A DNA stretch of 54,001 bases from Nitrobacter sp035546855 (GCA_035546855.1 DASZVY010000073.1:1-54001), one strand, 5' to 3'; shown: positions 34,262 through 42,578, numbered from the stretch's first letter. Notes: a model not told the origin generated them from the sequence alone. Numbers and translations: made by a program.

Positions 34262-35542
34262 ATGAACATCCTTCTGATCGGTTCCGGCGGCCGCGAACAT
34301 GCACTGGCCTGGAAGATCGCAGCCTCGCCCCTGGCGACCAAACTGTGGTGTGCGCCCGGCAACGCCGGCATCGCGAAGGAGGCCGAATGCATGGCCTTGA
34401 ATGTCGCCGACCATGCGGCGGTGATCGCCTTCTGCAAGGCCAAGGCGGTCGATCTCGTCGTGGTCGGCCCCGAAGTGCCGCTCGCCGCCGGGATCGTGGA
34501 CGATCTCGCCGTGGCCGGGATCAAGGCGTTCGGTCCCACCAGGGCTGCCGCCCGGCTCGAAGGCTCCAAGGGGTTCACCAAGGACCTGTGCAAGGCCAAC
34601 GCCATTCCGACCGCGGCCTATGAACGCTTCGGCGATGCGGCGGCGGCGGCGGCCTACATCCGCGCGCAGGGCGCGCCGATCGTCATCAAGGCCGATGGCC
34701 TCGCGGCCGGCAAGGGCGTCGTGGTCGCGATGACGGTCGACGAGGCGCTCGCCGCCGTCGACATGATGTTCGAGGGCGGTTTCGGCGGTGCCGGCGCGCA
34801 GGTCGTGGTCGAGGAGTTCATGCAGGGCGAGGAGGCCTCGTTCTTCGCGCTATGCGACGGCGAGCATGCATTGGCGCTGGCGACAGCGCAGGACCACAAG
34901 CGGGTGTTCGACGGCGACGCGGGCCCGAACACCGGCGGCATGGGCGCCTATTCGCCCGCGCCCGTGATGACGGACGAGATGTGCCGCCGCACCATGGACG
35001 AGATCGTCAACCCGACGCTGCGCGCGATGGCCGCGAAAGGGACGCCGTTCAAGGGCGTGCTGTTCGCGGGATTGATGATGACGGAGCAAGGCCCGAAGCT
35101 GATCGAATACAACGTCCGCTTCGGCGACCCCGAATGTCAGGTGCTGATGCTGCGGATGATGTCGGACATCGTTCCGGCGCTGATGGCGTCCATCGACGGG
35201 CAACTGAAGAATTTCGACCTGCGTTGGTTTCCCGATCCGGCGCTGACGGTGGTGATGGCGGCGAAGGGTTATCCCGGCGACTACGCCAAGGGCACGCGCA
35301 TCGACGGGCTTGAGGACGCAGCGAAGGTCGAAGGCGTCGAGATATTCCATGCCGGCACCGCTTTGAAGGACGGGCACGTCGTCGCCAATGGCGGCCGCGT
35401 GCTCAACGTCACCGCCACAGGCAAGACGGTGGCCGAGGCGCAGCGCCGTGCTTACGAGGCGGTCGGCCGCATCCGCTGGCCGGACGGATTCTGCCGCCGC
35501 GACATCGGCTGGCGCGCGGTGGTGCGGGAAAAGGGCGGATAG
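34262..35542 (+). CDS. purD: Phosphoribosylamine-glycine ligase (GAR synthetase)
   Basis: Second step of purine synthesis: phosphoribosylamine + glycine + ATP to GAR. An ATP-grasp enzyme of 426 residues: ILLIGSGGREHALAWK at the N-terminus, GPTRAAARLEGSKGFTK, IKADGLAAGKGVVVAM (ATP loop), EEFMQGEEASFFALCDG, NTGGMGAYSPAP, and LIEYNVRFGDPECQVL (metal). Full length. The ATG at 34262 gives the standard start. The C-terminal residues after WPDGFCRRDIGWRA are a little extended. Confidence 0.97.
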   Translation: MNILLIGSGGREHALAWKIAASPLATKLWCAPGNAGIAKEAECMALNVADHAAVIAFCKAKAVDLVVVGPEVPLAAGIVDDLAVAGIKAFGPTRAAARLEGSKGFTKDLCKANAIPTAAYERFGDAAAAAAYIRAQGAPIVIKADGLAAGKGVVVAMTVDEALAAVDMMFEGGFGGAGAQVVVEEFMQGEEASFFALCDGEHALALATAQDHKRVFDGDAGPNTGGMGAYSPAPVMTDEMCRRTMDEIVNPTLRAMAAKGTPFKGVLFAGLMMTEQGPKLIEYNVRFGDPECQVLMLRMMSDIVPALMASIDGQLKNFDLRWFPDPALTVVMAAKGYPGDYAKGTRIDGLEDAAKVEGVEIFHAGTALKDGHVVANGGRVLNVTATGKTVAEAQRRAYEAVGRIRWPDGFCRRDIGWRAVVREKGG

Positions 35543-35664
35543 GTCTATCTGCGTCATGCCAGCGCAGGCGGGCATCCAGTATGCCGCGAGACCAGTTGCC
35601 GGATCGATCGGCGGGTGGTTACTGGATCATCCGCTTTCGCAGATGATGACGGAGAGTTATCACC

Positions 35665-36576
35665 ATGCCCGATCTCGCCGACCTGTTTCCCGGCTATGAC
35701 TCCAAATGGATCAGCACCACGTCGGGCCGCATCTTCGCCCGCATCGGCGGCAGCGGGCCGCCGCTATTGCTGCTCCACGGATTCTCCTCGACGCATGTGA
35801 TGTGGCACAAGGTGGCGCCGCAACTCGCGGACCGCTTCACGCTCGTCATCGCGGACCTGCCCGGCTACGGCTGGTCGGACATGGCCGAGAGCGACGAAGA
35901 CCACACCCCCTACACCAAGCGCGCCATGGCCAAGACGATGATCGAGGCCATGGAGAAGCTTGGGTTTGTGCATTTCGCGCTGGCCGGCCATGACCGCGGC
36001 GGGCGCGTCGCCTATCGACTCGCGCTCGATCATCCCGGCCGGCTATCGAAACTCGCGGTGCTCGATATCCTGCCGACCTACGACTACTGGTCGCGCATCA
36101 ATAGGCTCTCGGCGCTGAAGATCTATCACTGGGCCTTTCTGGCGCAGCCGTATCCGTTGCCGGAGACATTGATCGGTGGCCATCCGGATTTTTTTCTGAA
36201 GCAGAAGATGGCGAGCCAGACCCGCACCGGAACGCTCGACGCCATCGACCCGCGCGCGCTCGAGCATTACCTCGCGCCGTTCCGCGATCCTTCGCGGGTG
36301 CATGCGATGTGCGAGGATTATCGCGCCGGCGCCCATGCGGATTTCGACATCGACAAGGCGGACCTCGACGCCGGCAACAGGATCACGATTCCGCTGCTCG
36401 CGCTGTGGGGCGATGCCGGCGTCGCGGCGAGCGCGTCCAGCACGCAACTCGACGCATGGAAGGTTTGGGCCACCAAGGTCACGGGCGGTCCGATCGAATC
36501 AGGACATTTCCTTCCGGAGGAGAATCCCGCCGCGACCGCAAAGGCCTTGCTGGAATTCTTCAGCGCCGCGCCCTGA
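35665..36576 (+). CDS. Fluoroacetate dehalogenase-type alpha/beta-hydrolase
   Basis: A 303-residue hydrolase that aligns end to end with the fluoroacetate dehalogenase of Rhodopseudomonas palustris. From my memory of that enzyme all functional residues are kept: nucleophile Asp110 with carboxylate-binding Arg111 and Arg114 (GHDRGGR), Asp134, the halide pocket His155-Trp156 (YHWAF) and Tyr219 (EDYR), and the base His281 (ESGHFLPEE; one residue further than in the reference). It should split haloacetates, perhaps including the C-F bond, to glycolate. Start PDLADLFPG matches the family. It is a single gene; its last 17 bases overlap the end of tadA. Confidence 0.87.
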   Translation: MPDLADLFPGYDSKWISTTSGRIFARIGGSGPPLLLLHGFSSTHVMWHKVAPQLADRFTLVIADLPGYGWSDMAESDEDHTPYTKRAMAKTMIEAMEKLGFVHFALAGHDRGGRVAYRLALDHPGRLSKLAVLDILPTYDYWSRINRLSALKIYHWAFLAQPYPLPETLIGGHPDFFLKQKMASQTRTGTLDAIDPRALEHYLAPFRDPSRVHAMCEDYRAGAHADFDIDKADLDAGNRITIPLLALWGDAGVAASASSTQLDAWKVWATKVTGGPIESGHFLPEENPAATAKALLEFFSAAP

Positions 36577-37006
36577 AAAAATCCCTGAGCAGCGTTGCCG
36601 CCTCGCGTTCGCCGACGGATGGATAGACTTCCGGCCGGTGATGACAGGTGGCCGACGCAAAAAACCGCACGCCGGAATCCACCGCGCCGCCCTTGGGATC
36701 GGTCGCGCCGTAATAGAGCCTGCGGATGCGGGCGAACGAGATGGCGCCGGCGCACATGGGACAGGGCTCCAGCGTCACGTAGAGGTCACAATCGGTCAGC
36801 CGCTCGCTGCCGAGCCTGCGCGCCGCCTCCCGGATCGCCAGCAATTCGGCATGGGCGGTGGGGTCGCGGTCAGTCAGGGTGCGGTTGCCGGCCGTCGCGA
36901 TCACGGAATTGTCGCGCACGATCACGCAGCCGATCGGGACCTCGCCCGATTTGGCCGCGTTTTCGGCGGCTTTCAGCGCCAAATCCATGAAAGAGGGCGT
37001 CGTCAT
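36560..37006 (-). CDS. tadA: tRNA-specific adenosine deaminase TadA
   Basis: Converts adenosine-34 of tRNA-Arg(ACG) to inosine. A cytidine-deaminase-fold zinc enzyme of 148 residues with His52-Ala-Glu54 (DPTAHAELLAI) and Cys82-Pro-Met-Cys85 (LEPCPMCAGA); GATDPKGGAVDS follows. Full length. Its 3' end overlaps the dehalogenase gene of the other strand by 17 bases. Confidence 0.95.
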   Translation of the reverse strand: MTTPSFMDLALKAAENAAKSGEVPIGCVIVRDNSVIATAGNRTLTDRDPTAHAELLAIREAARRLGSERLTDCDLYVTLEPCPMCAGAISFARIRRLYYGATDPKGGAVDSGVRFFASATCHHRPEVYPSVGEREAATLLRDFFRARR

Positions 37007-37134
37007 GCCTCGTATCCGGTGAAGAACTCTGCTAAGAGGCCGCCTTCAGCAAAAGTGGATGCCGATTTTGCAAGAGCGCTCTTTCCGACGGTCGCGCTCT
37101 GCCGGCCCGCCACGATCCTCAAGCGAGATCATTC

Positions 37135-39033
37135 ATGCCCCGCGACAAAGACAAAGACAATGCTTCCCCGCGTGGGCGCCGCGACCGGCCCGACAGGGAC
37201 AAGGCCACAGGCCGCTCCGGCAAACCGCGCGGCCCGGACAAGAAGTTCGCCAAACGCGGCTTCGCCGGCAAGTCCGACAGGGGCGAGGGCGACAGGCGTT
37301 CCCATGCGGGCAAGCGGGACGGCGAGGCGTCACGCAGGGCGTCCGGCGATGGGCCGCGTCCGGCTCGCTTCAATCGCGACGATCGGCCAGCGCGTGGCGA
37401 CCGCGGCGATGCGCGCCCGGCGGGGCGCTTTGCCGACAAAAAGTCCGGCGACAAGCGCCCCTACACGCCGCGCGGTGATCGTCCCTTCGGTGAAAAGAAG
37501 TTTTCACGCGGAGCACCGGATCGCGGCTCGCGCAGTCCACGCCGCGACTTCGGCGACCGCGAGGGGCGTGATCGCAGCGACGAGAAGCCGTGGCAGACGC
37601 GGGATCGTGGGGAAGGTCGCCGCGACTCCCGTCCGCCGCGCGACGATACGCGCCGCGACAGGCCGCGCTTCGATCGATCGCGCGAGGAGCGCGCCGCCGG
37701 GCCGGATCGCGGTCCGCGCAAATTCGACCGTCCCCGTTTCGATGACCGGCGCGGCGATCGTGAGGCCGAGCGTCCGCGTTTTTCGCGATCGCGCCAGGAT
37801 CGCGAGGACCGTCCGAGGTTCGATCGTTCTCGTGGCGAACGCAACGCGTGGCAGGACCGTCCGCGTCGGGACGATCGGGGCAATCGTCCGCATCGCAATG
37901 ACCGCGACAACCGTCCCCGCCGCGACAACGAGGACGACAGCAAGATCTTCGCCAAGCGTCCCGCCTTCGGCGGCCGCGGGGCCTATCGGGAGCGCAAGCT
38001 CGACGATGACAGGCGAGCGCCGAGCATCGAACCGAAGCCGAAAAAGGCCGGCGAGCGGGTCGCCAAGGTGATCTCGCGCGCGGGGCTGGCCTCGCGCCGT
38101 GACGCCGAGGAGATGGTCACGCAGGGCCGCGTCGCCGTGAACGGCCGCATCATCAATTCGCCTGCGCTCGATGTCACCACGCGCGACGTCGTTACCGTCG
38201 ATGGCGAGAAGCTGCCGGAGCGCGAGCGGACGCGCCTTTTCCTGTATCACAAGCCGCGCGGACTGATGACGACGCACGACGATCCGGAAGGCCGGCCGAC
38301 GGTGTTTGACAACCTGCCGGAGGGCCTGCCGCGCCTCATCAGCATCGGCCGGCTCGATTTCAACACCGAGGGACTCCTGCTGCTCACCAACGATGGCGGG
38401 CTGGCGCGGGTGCTCGAGCATCCCGACACGGGATGGCTGCGGCGCTATCGCGTTCGTGCCCACGGTGAGGTGACCCAGGCGCAACTCGACACGCTGAAGG
38501 ACGGCGTCGAGGTCGATGGCGTGAAATACGGTCCGATCGAGGCGACGCTGGAACGCGATCAAGGCGCCAATGTCTGGGTGGTGTTCGCGATCCGCGAGGG
38601 CAAGAACCGCGAGGTGCGCAACGTGATGGCGCATCTCGGCCTCGAGGTGAACAGGCTGATCCGCGTGTCCTACGGGCCGTTCCAACTCGGCGAAATCGCG
38701 GAAGGTCAGGTCGAGGAGGTGCGAAGCCGCGTGCTGCGTGATCAACTCGGCGAGAAGGTCGCGGCGCTGGCGAATGCGAATTTCCCGGCATCCGCCGAAT
38801 CTGAAATCCCGAAATTCGGCCGCGACGGCACGCCGTTGCGGACGAAGAAGGAGAACAAGGTTCGGGCCAGGCGATCGCTGATCGAGGATCGCAAGGGCCG
38901 CAGCGTCGTGGTCCAGCGAACCGGCAGCGATGAAGCCCGTGCCCGCAACGAGGACGAGGCCAACGGTTACGGCCCGCCGCGCCGGCCGAAGCGCGGCTAT
39001 CACGGCAAGCGCGACCTGAAGCCGCGGGATTGA
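37135..39033 (+). CDS. rluB: 23S rRNA pseudouridine synthase (RluB/RsuA family) with Arg/Asp-rich N-terminal extension
   Basis: A 632-residue protein. The first 300 residues are a disordered, highly charged stretch of Arg, Asp, Lys and Gly (phrases like RPRFDRSREE repeat many times) that probably binds RNA. The enzyme follows: an S4 RNA-binding domain at about 302-360 (GERVAKVISRAGLASRRDAEEM) and the RsuA/RluB catalytic domain with SIGRLDFNTEGLLLLTNDG, where the Asp near residue 407 is the nucleophile. RluB makes pseudouridine 2605 of 23S rRNA; the RluE/RluF or RsuA specificity cannot be fully excluded. A second, Lys/Arg-rich tail ends the protein. Such extensions are usual in Rhizobiales. 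Confidence 0.9.
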   Translation: MPRDKDKDNASPRGRRDRPDRDKATGRSGKPRGPDKKFAKRGFAGKSDRGEGDRRSHAGKRDGEASRRASGDGPRPARFNRDDRPARGDRGDARPAGRFADKKSGDKRPYTPRGDRPFGEKKFSRGAPDRGSRSPRRDFGDREGRDRSDEKPWQTRDRGEGRRDSRPPRDDTRRDRPRFDRSREERAAGPDRGPRKFDRPRFDDRRGDREAERPRFSRSRQDREDRPRFDRSRGERNAWQDRPRRDDRGNRPHRNDRDNRPRRDNEDDSKIFAKRPAFGGRGAYRERKLDDDRRAPSIEPKPKKAGERVAKVISRAGLASRRDAEEMVTQGRVAVNGRIINSPALDVTTRDVVTVDGEKLPERERTRLFLYHKPRGLMTTHDDPEGRPTVFDNLPEGLPRLISIGRLDFNTEGLLLLTNDGGLARVLEHPDTGWLRRYRVRAHGEVTQAQLDTLKDGVEVDGVKYGPIEATLERDQGANVWVVFAIREGKNREVRNVMAHLGLEVNRLIRVSYGPFQLGEIAEGQVEEVRSRVLRDQLGEKVAALANANFPASAESEIPKFGRDGTPLRTKKENKVRARRSLIEDRKGRSVVVQRTGSDEARARNEDEANGYGPPRRPKRGYHGKRDLKPRD

Positions 39034-39082
39034 GCGAGGCGAGTCGATGATTGTTCGTACGTCGCTTCCACTTGATACCGGC

Positions 39083-39275
39083 GATGCCTCTCCTTTCCCT
39101 CCCCCCTTGTGGGAGAGGGTCAGGGATGGGGGCAAACATTGCGTTTATGAAGTCCTCCACCCCCGACCCCTCCCCGCAAACGGGGGAGGGGGGCGCTCAG
39201 TCGTCGGAGTAATCTCCACCCCCGCCCCCCAAGAGCGAGCTTTGCTCGTCTCGACTCCACAAGGGGGAGGGAAGT
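39083..39275. repeat. C-rich/G-rich palindromic repeat cluster upstream of rsmD
   Basis: Alternating blocks such as CCTCCCCCCTTGTGGGAGAGG, CCCTCCCCGCAAACGGGGGAGG and CCACAAGGGGGAGGGAAG form several possible hairpins over about 190 bases. No gene is present. The last block provides GGAGG (39266-39270) nine bases ahead of the rsmD start codon. Confidence 0.65.
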
Positions 39276-39279
39276 AGCA

Positions 39280-39834
39280 ATGCGCGTCGTCGGGGGGCGA
39301 TTGAAAGGCCGCGCGCTGGCGTCGCCGTCGACGCAGCAGATCCGGCCGACCGCGGACCGCCTGCGCGAGTCGCTGTTCAACATCCTTGCCCATGCCTACG
39401 ACGATCCGATCACGGATGCGCGCGTGCTCGACCTGTTCGCCGGCACCGGCGCGCTCGGCATCGAGGCGGCGTCGCGCGGCGCGAAGTTCACGCTGTTCGT
39501 CGATAATGGCGCCGAAGCGCGGGCGCTGTTGCGCAATAACGTCGAGGCGCTGGGTCTGGGGGGCATGACGAAGGTCTATCGCCGCGACGCCACCGATCTC
39601 GGCCCCGCCCATCCGGTCGAGCCGTTCTCGCTGGTGTTTCTCGATCCGCCCTATCGGATGGGACTCGCCGGCAAGGCTGTCGCCTCGCTGCGCGACGGCG
39701 GATGGTTGACTGAGGGAGCGCTGCTCGTCGTGGAGGAAGCGAGGGCCGTGGCCTTCGCTGCACCCGAAGGCTTCGATGAGCTTGAGCGGCGCGCCTATGA
39801 CGATACGGAATTTGTGTTCCTGCGCAGCGCATGA
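39280..39834 (+). CDS. rsmD: 16S rRNA m2G966 methyltransferase RsmD
   Basis: A 184-residue Rossmann-fold methyltransferase that modifies G966 of 16S rRNA. It starts MRVVGGRLKGRAL, has RPTADRLRESLFNIL, the SAM loop VLDLFAGTGALGIEA, and the N6/N2 catalytic LDPPYRMG (D-P-P-Y). Full length. The Shine-Dalgarno sequence GGAGG lies inside the end of the upstream palindromic repeat, so the repeat provides its ribosome binding site. Confidence 0.94.
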   Translation: MRVVGGRLKGRALASPSTQQIRPTADRLRESLFNILAHAYDDPITDARVLDLFAGTGALGIEAASRGAKFTLFVDNGAEARALLRNNVEALGLGGMTKVYRRDATDLGPAHPVEPFSLVFLDPPYRMGLAGKAVASLRDGGWLTEGALLVVEEARAVAFAAPEGFDELERRAYDDTEFVFLRSA

Positions 39835-39922
39835 CTGGTGTGATGCGGGTGAGGCCATCGCGAATTGACGCTGCGGTCATCGCGCGGCAAAGATCGCTCG
39901 GGAAACGACAGGAGCGCGACGA

Positions 39923-40330
39923 ATGGCCGGTGCAACGCCACAATTGACACCACGGTTTACTTGGGACCACGTCCACATCCGCACGCCCGATCCAGAGGGC
40001 ACCGCGAAGTGGTTCGCCGAGACGCTGGGCGCGGAAATCGTCCGCACGCCGGTGCGGCTCGATGTCAAACTCGGCAGCGCCAACATCTTCCTCGCGCCGG
40101 TCACGGCCGGCGATGGCGTCAATCCGCCGCCGTCGACGCCCTATCAGGGGCTCGACCATTTCGGCCTGTCGGTGAAGGACATCGACGACGTTGCCGCGCA
40201 TCTGAAGGCCAAGGGCGTGGAATTCACCAAGGAGCCGCAGACCATTCGTCCCGGCGTCCGCATCTGCTTCATTCGCGGACCGCAGGGCATCTCGATCGAA
40301 CTCCTGGAGCGGGATCCGAAGTACAAGTGA
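39923..40330 (+). CDS. VOC (glyoxalase/bleomycin resistance) family protein
   Basis: A 135-residue vicinal-oxygen-chelate protein with both beta-alpha-beta-beta-beta modules: WDHVHIRTPDPEGTAKWFAETLGAEIV, then YQGLDHFGLSVKDIDDVAAHLKAKGVEFTKEP and IELLERDP. Possible metal ligands are His16/His18, His near 75 and Glu near 129. The substrate is unknown. GACAGGAG lies before the ATG. Single gene. Confidence 0.85.
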   Translation: MAGATPQLTPRFTWDHVHIRTPDPEGTAKWFAETLGAEIVRTPVRLDVKLGSANIFLAPVTAGDGVNPPPSTPYQGLDHFGLSVKDIDDVAAHLKAKGVEFTKEPQTIRPGVRICFIRGPQGISIELLERDPKYK

Positions 40331-40468
40331 GGGCGTCCGCAACCATCATCCGTCATGGCCGGATGGGTTTTGACCGAGATCGACATTCCCTGACCGCGGA
40401 GATTTGAGACCCACTATTCACCAACCGGTCTGGATGTTCTCAATTTCAGGCTGCCTGGCAGGTCGAGC

Positions 40469-40802
40469 CTAGCGCCCGGTGGGGCAAAAGACGCCCAGCG
40501 CGTCGGCAATATCATCACATGCGACACCGAACCTCATCCGCATCATCGCTTCCTCGTTCGGCACGCGAATAAACCACATGGCGGCGAAGGCCGGCACGAC
40601 AAGAAGACCCGCAATCCAGTTGCGGATGAGGAGTGGCTGGGCCAGCGCCGAAATCCAGATGGCAGCATACATAGGGTGACGGACGCGGGCATGGACGCCG
40701 TTCGTCACCAGCGCATGATCCTCACGAACCCTCCAAACTGGAACTCCAGTTGCGGCTAAGATCGGCATGGCTGCGCCAGAGCCGGCGCGGCAATATCGTC
40801 AT
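40469..40802 (-). pseudogene. Frameshifted isoprenylcysteine carboxyl methyltransferase (ICMT/PEMT-like) gene
   Basis: The longer frame (start 40768) encodes REDHALVTNGVHARVRHPMY, then two hydrophobic segments and VPNEEAMMRMRFG, the C-terminal half of an ICMT/PEMT-type membrane methyltransferase. The preceding part of the family, LWRSHADLSRNWSSSLE, is encoded just upstream in another frame, from about 40802 down. Removing a single base of the CCC at 40729-40731 joins them to SSSLEVREDHALVTNG, the usual family text. Sequence further upstream no longer looks related, so the N-terminal third is lost as well. A sequencing error would explain the frameshift but not the missing start. Confidence 0.7.
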
Positions 40803-40839
40803 CCAGTTTACCGTCGATGTTTCATGGATTTGAGAGTGC

Positions 40840-40868
40840 TTGACTTTTAATACGTTCGAACGTATTTA
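40840..40868 (+). promoter_or_regulatory. Promoter of the tetR-dehalogenase operon with palindromic operator
   Basis: TTGACT (40840-40845) and TATTTA (40863-40868) are 17 bases apart. A perfect 18-base palindrome, AATACGTTCGAACGTATT (40849-40866), fills the spacer and overlaps the -10. The start codon at 40875 lies six bases after the -10, so the message is probably leaderless. This is the classical site for TetR autorepression. Confidence 0.75.
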
Positions 40869-40874
40869 ACTGGC

Positions 40875-41468
40875 ATGGCGAGACACTCTCTACGCGAGCA
40901 GCTTCTTGGTGCGGGCCTCGGGGTCATGTTCCGAAAAGGATATATCGGAGCGGGCATACGCGAGATCGCCGCTGAAGCCGCCGCACCGCAGGGCTCCTTT
41001 ACGAACCATTTCCGGTCGAAAGAGGTGTTCGCGCGCGAGGTGCTGGATCGCTATTTCGATGACCTCAGGCGACTCGTAGCTGAGATACTGCGCGACCGGA
41101 GCAACTCACCTCGCGAGCGCCTGAAGCGGTACCTCGACATCATTACGGAGAGACTGGCGCACGATGGATTCCGCCGCGGTTGCCTGATCGGCGATTTCAG
41201 TCTTGAGGCGGCACCGCAAAGCGAGATGATCCGGTTGCGCTTGGCCGAGATATTCCGGGAATGGTGCACCGCTTTCGCGGCGTGCATTGCTGAAGCTCAG
41301 GCGGCAAACGAGATCGCCTCGACGTTCGCCTCCGAAGAGCTTGCCGAATTCCTGCTCTGCTCCTGGGAGGGCGCGATTCTGCGCATGAAGGTCGAGCGGA
41401 CTGCTGAACCGCTTGAGCGCTTCAAGCGCATTGCCTTCGGCACCGTCTTGAAGGAATCATCGAAATGA
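40875..41468 (+). CDS. TetR family regulator of the haloalkane dehalogenase
   Basis: A 197-residue TetR protein: HTH at about residues 6-50 (REQLLGAGLGVMFRKGYIGAGIREIAAEAAAPQGSFTNHF) and an all-helical ligand domain with cysteines (GCLIGDFSLEAAP) typical of the YxaF/LmrA-like group (TetR_C_33/16 types). Start ATG 40875 follows a probable -10 directly. The stop overlaps the dehalogenase start by four bases, so regulator and enzyme share a message and the palindrome ahead controls both. An inducer such as a halogenated alkane or its alcohol is plausible but not shown. Confidence 0.88.
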   Translation: MARHSLREQLLGAGLGVMFRKGYIGAGIREIAAEAAAPQGSFTNHFRSKEVFAREVLDRYFDDLRRLVAEILRDRSNSPRERLKRYLDIITERLAHDGFRRGCLIGDFSLEAAPQSEMIRLRLAEIFREWCTAFAACIAEAQAANEIASTFASEELAEFLLCSWEGAILRMKVERTAEPLERFKRIAFGTVLKESSK

Positions 41469-42355
41469 TCCCTGATATTCGCTTGCCAACCGTCGCCATA
41501 CTCGATTCGCAGATGGCATATCGGGAAGTGGGAAGGACGGATGCGCCGATTGCCCTGTTCCTCCATGGCAATCCCACCTCCTCCTATATCTGGCGGAACA
41601 TTCTCCCCTGGGTCGCAGAGGCCGCGCATTGCATCGCTCCCGACCTTATCGGCTTCGGCCAGTCGGGAAAGCCGGACATCGCGTATCGCTTCGAAGATCA
41701 CGTCCGTTATCTGGATTCCTTCCTCGCGAACAAGGGGATCACATCCGCCTATCTCGTTGCGCAGGACTGGGGCACGGCGCTTGCTTTCCATCTCGCGGCC
41801 CGCAGGCCCGATTTTGTTCGAGGGCTGGCGTTCATGGAATTCACCCGACCGATCCCGACGTGGGAGGACTTCGTGCATAATTCGAAGGAGCGGGAGATTT
41901 TCCGCAAATTCCGGACACCCGGTGAAGGCGAGAAGCTCATCCTCGAGGACAATCTGTTTGTCGAGCGTATTTTGCCTGGTGGCACCGTGCGCAAGCTCAC
42001 CGAAGAGGAGATGGCCGTCTACCGGGCACCTTTCACGACGCCGGAATCGCGCCTTCCCACATGGCGCTTTCCGAATGAACTGCCGATCGCTGGGGAGCCC
42101 GCCGATGTCTATGCGACGATGGAAAAAGCACACGCGGTCCTCGCTGCCTCTACCTACCCGAAGCTCCTCTTTGCCGGCGACCCCGGCGCACTCGTTCCGA
42201 CGGCTGTCGCAGAAGACTTCGCCCGCAGGCTCCCCGACTGCAGACTCGTCAAGCTCGGTTCGGGCCTGCACTATTTGCAGGAAGATCATCCGGAGGTCAT
42301 TGGCAAAGAGGTGGCAGCCTTTATTTCCGCAATCGAATCTGCCCAGCAGGGTTGA
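41465..42355 (+). CDS. dhaA: Haloalkane dehalogenase (HLD-II/DhaA-like)
   Basis: An alpha/beta-hydrolase of 296 residues with the pattern of DhaA/LinB-type haloalkane dehalogenases: halide-binding Asn36 in FLHGNPTSSYIWRN and Trp102 with nucleophile Asp101 in AQDWGTALAF, catalytic Glu125 in FMEFTRP (the HLD-II acid position), and base His269 in SGLHYLQEDHP. It should hydrolyse primary or secondary haloalkanes to alcohol, halide and a proton. Length is usual. It is coupled to the upstream TetR gene by an ATGA overlap. Its GC content is lower than that of neighbouring genes. Confidence 0.9.
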   Translation: MIPDIRLPTVAILDSQMAYREVGRTDAPIALFLHGNPTSSYIWRNILPWVAEAAHCIAPDLIGFGQSGKPDIAYRFEDHVRYLDSFLANKGITSAYLVAQDWGTALAFHLAARRPDFVRGLAFMEFTRPIPTWEDFVHNSKEREIFRKFRTPGEGEKLILEDNLFVERILPGGTVRKLTEEEMAVYRAPFTTPESRLPTWRFPNELPIAGEPADVYATMEKAHAVLAASTYPKLLFAGDPGALVPTAVAEDFARRLPDCRLVKLGSGLHYLQEDHPEVIGKEVAAFISAIESAQQG

Positions 42356-42425
42356 ATACTGCTTGCGATAGACCATGGTTTCTCGCCGTGACCAGAAATC
42401 TTCTTCCGGTGGTCATGGCTTTCCG

Positions 42426-42536
42426 TCAGGCTTGCTGCGTCGGATAAAGCGTCAGAATATTGACATTGACCTGTCCGGTTGCGTCACCGCATAGGGGAAT
42501 GGCGGTCGCCACGTCTTCACTCTCAAGCTGCACCAT
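42426..42536 (-). other. Short coding-like fragment, unassigned
   Basis: A 36-codon stretch from ATG 42536 (MVQLESEDVATAIPLCGDATG...) reads like a piece of real protein with a clean stop, but it has no recognisable family and is joined upstream to a palindromic repeat. It may be the remnant of a small gene. With the repeat at 42579 it accounts for the 316-base gap after the dehalogenase gene; I see nothing else there. Confidence 0.3.
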
Positions 42537-42578
42537 GTCTCCCAATCTGCCCGGAGGACGTCTCGGTGAAAACACGAC

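Noticed and set aside
35543..35664. Full copy of the GTCATGCCCGG repeat before the dehalogenase
   Set aside because: Only one arm (35553-35580) is present, so it was noted as a half copy and not listed as an element.
36302..38071. 589-codon frame crossing the dehalogenase, tadA and rluB genes
   Set aside because: Crosses three recognised genes in a wrong frame and is extremely rich in Arg, Ala, Thr and Pro.
39080..39275. Candidate CRISPR array in the C/G-rich repeats
   Set aside because: The blocks are irregular in length and spacing and alternate in orientation; no unique spacers of constant size and no cas genes.
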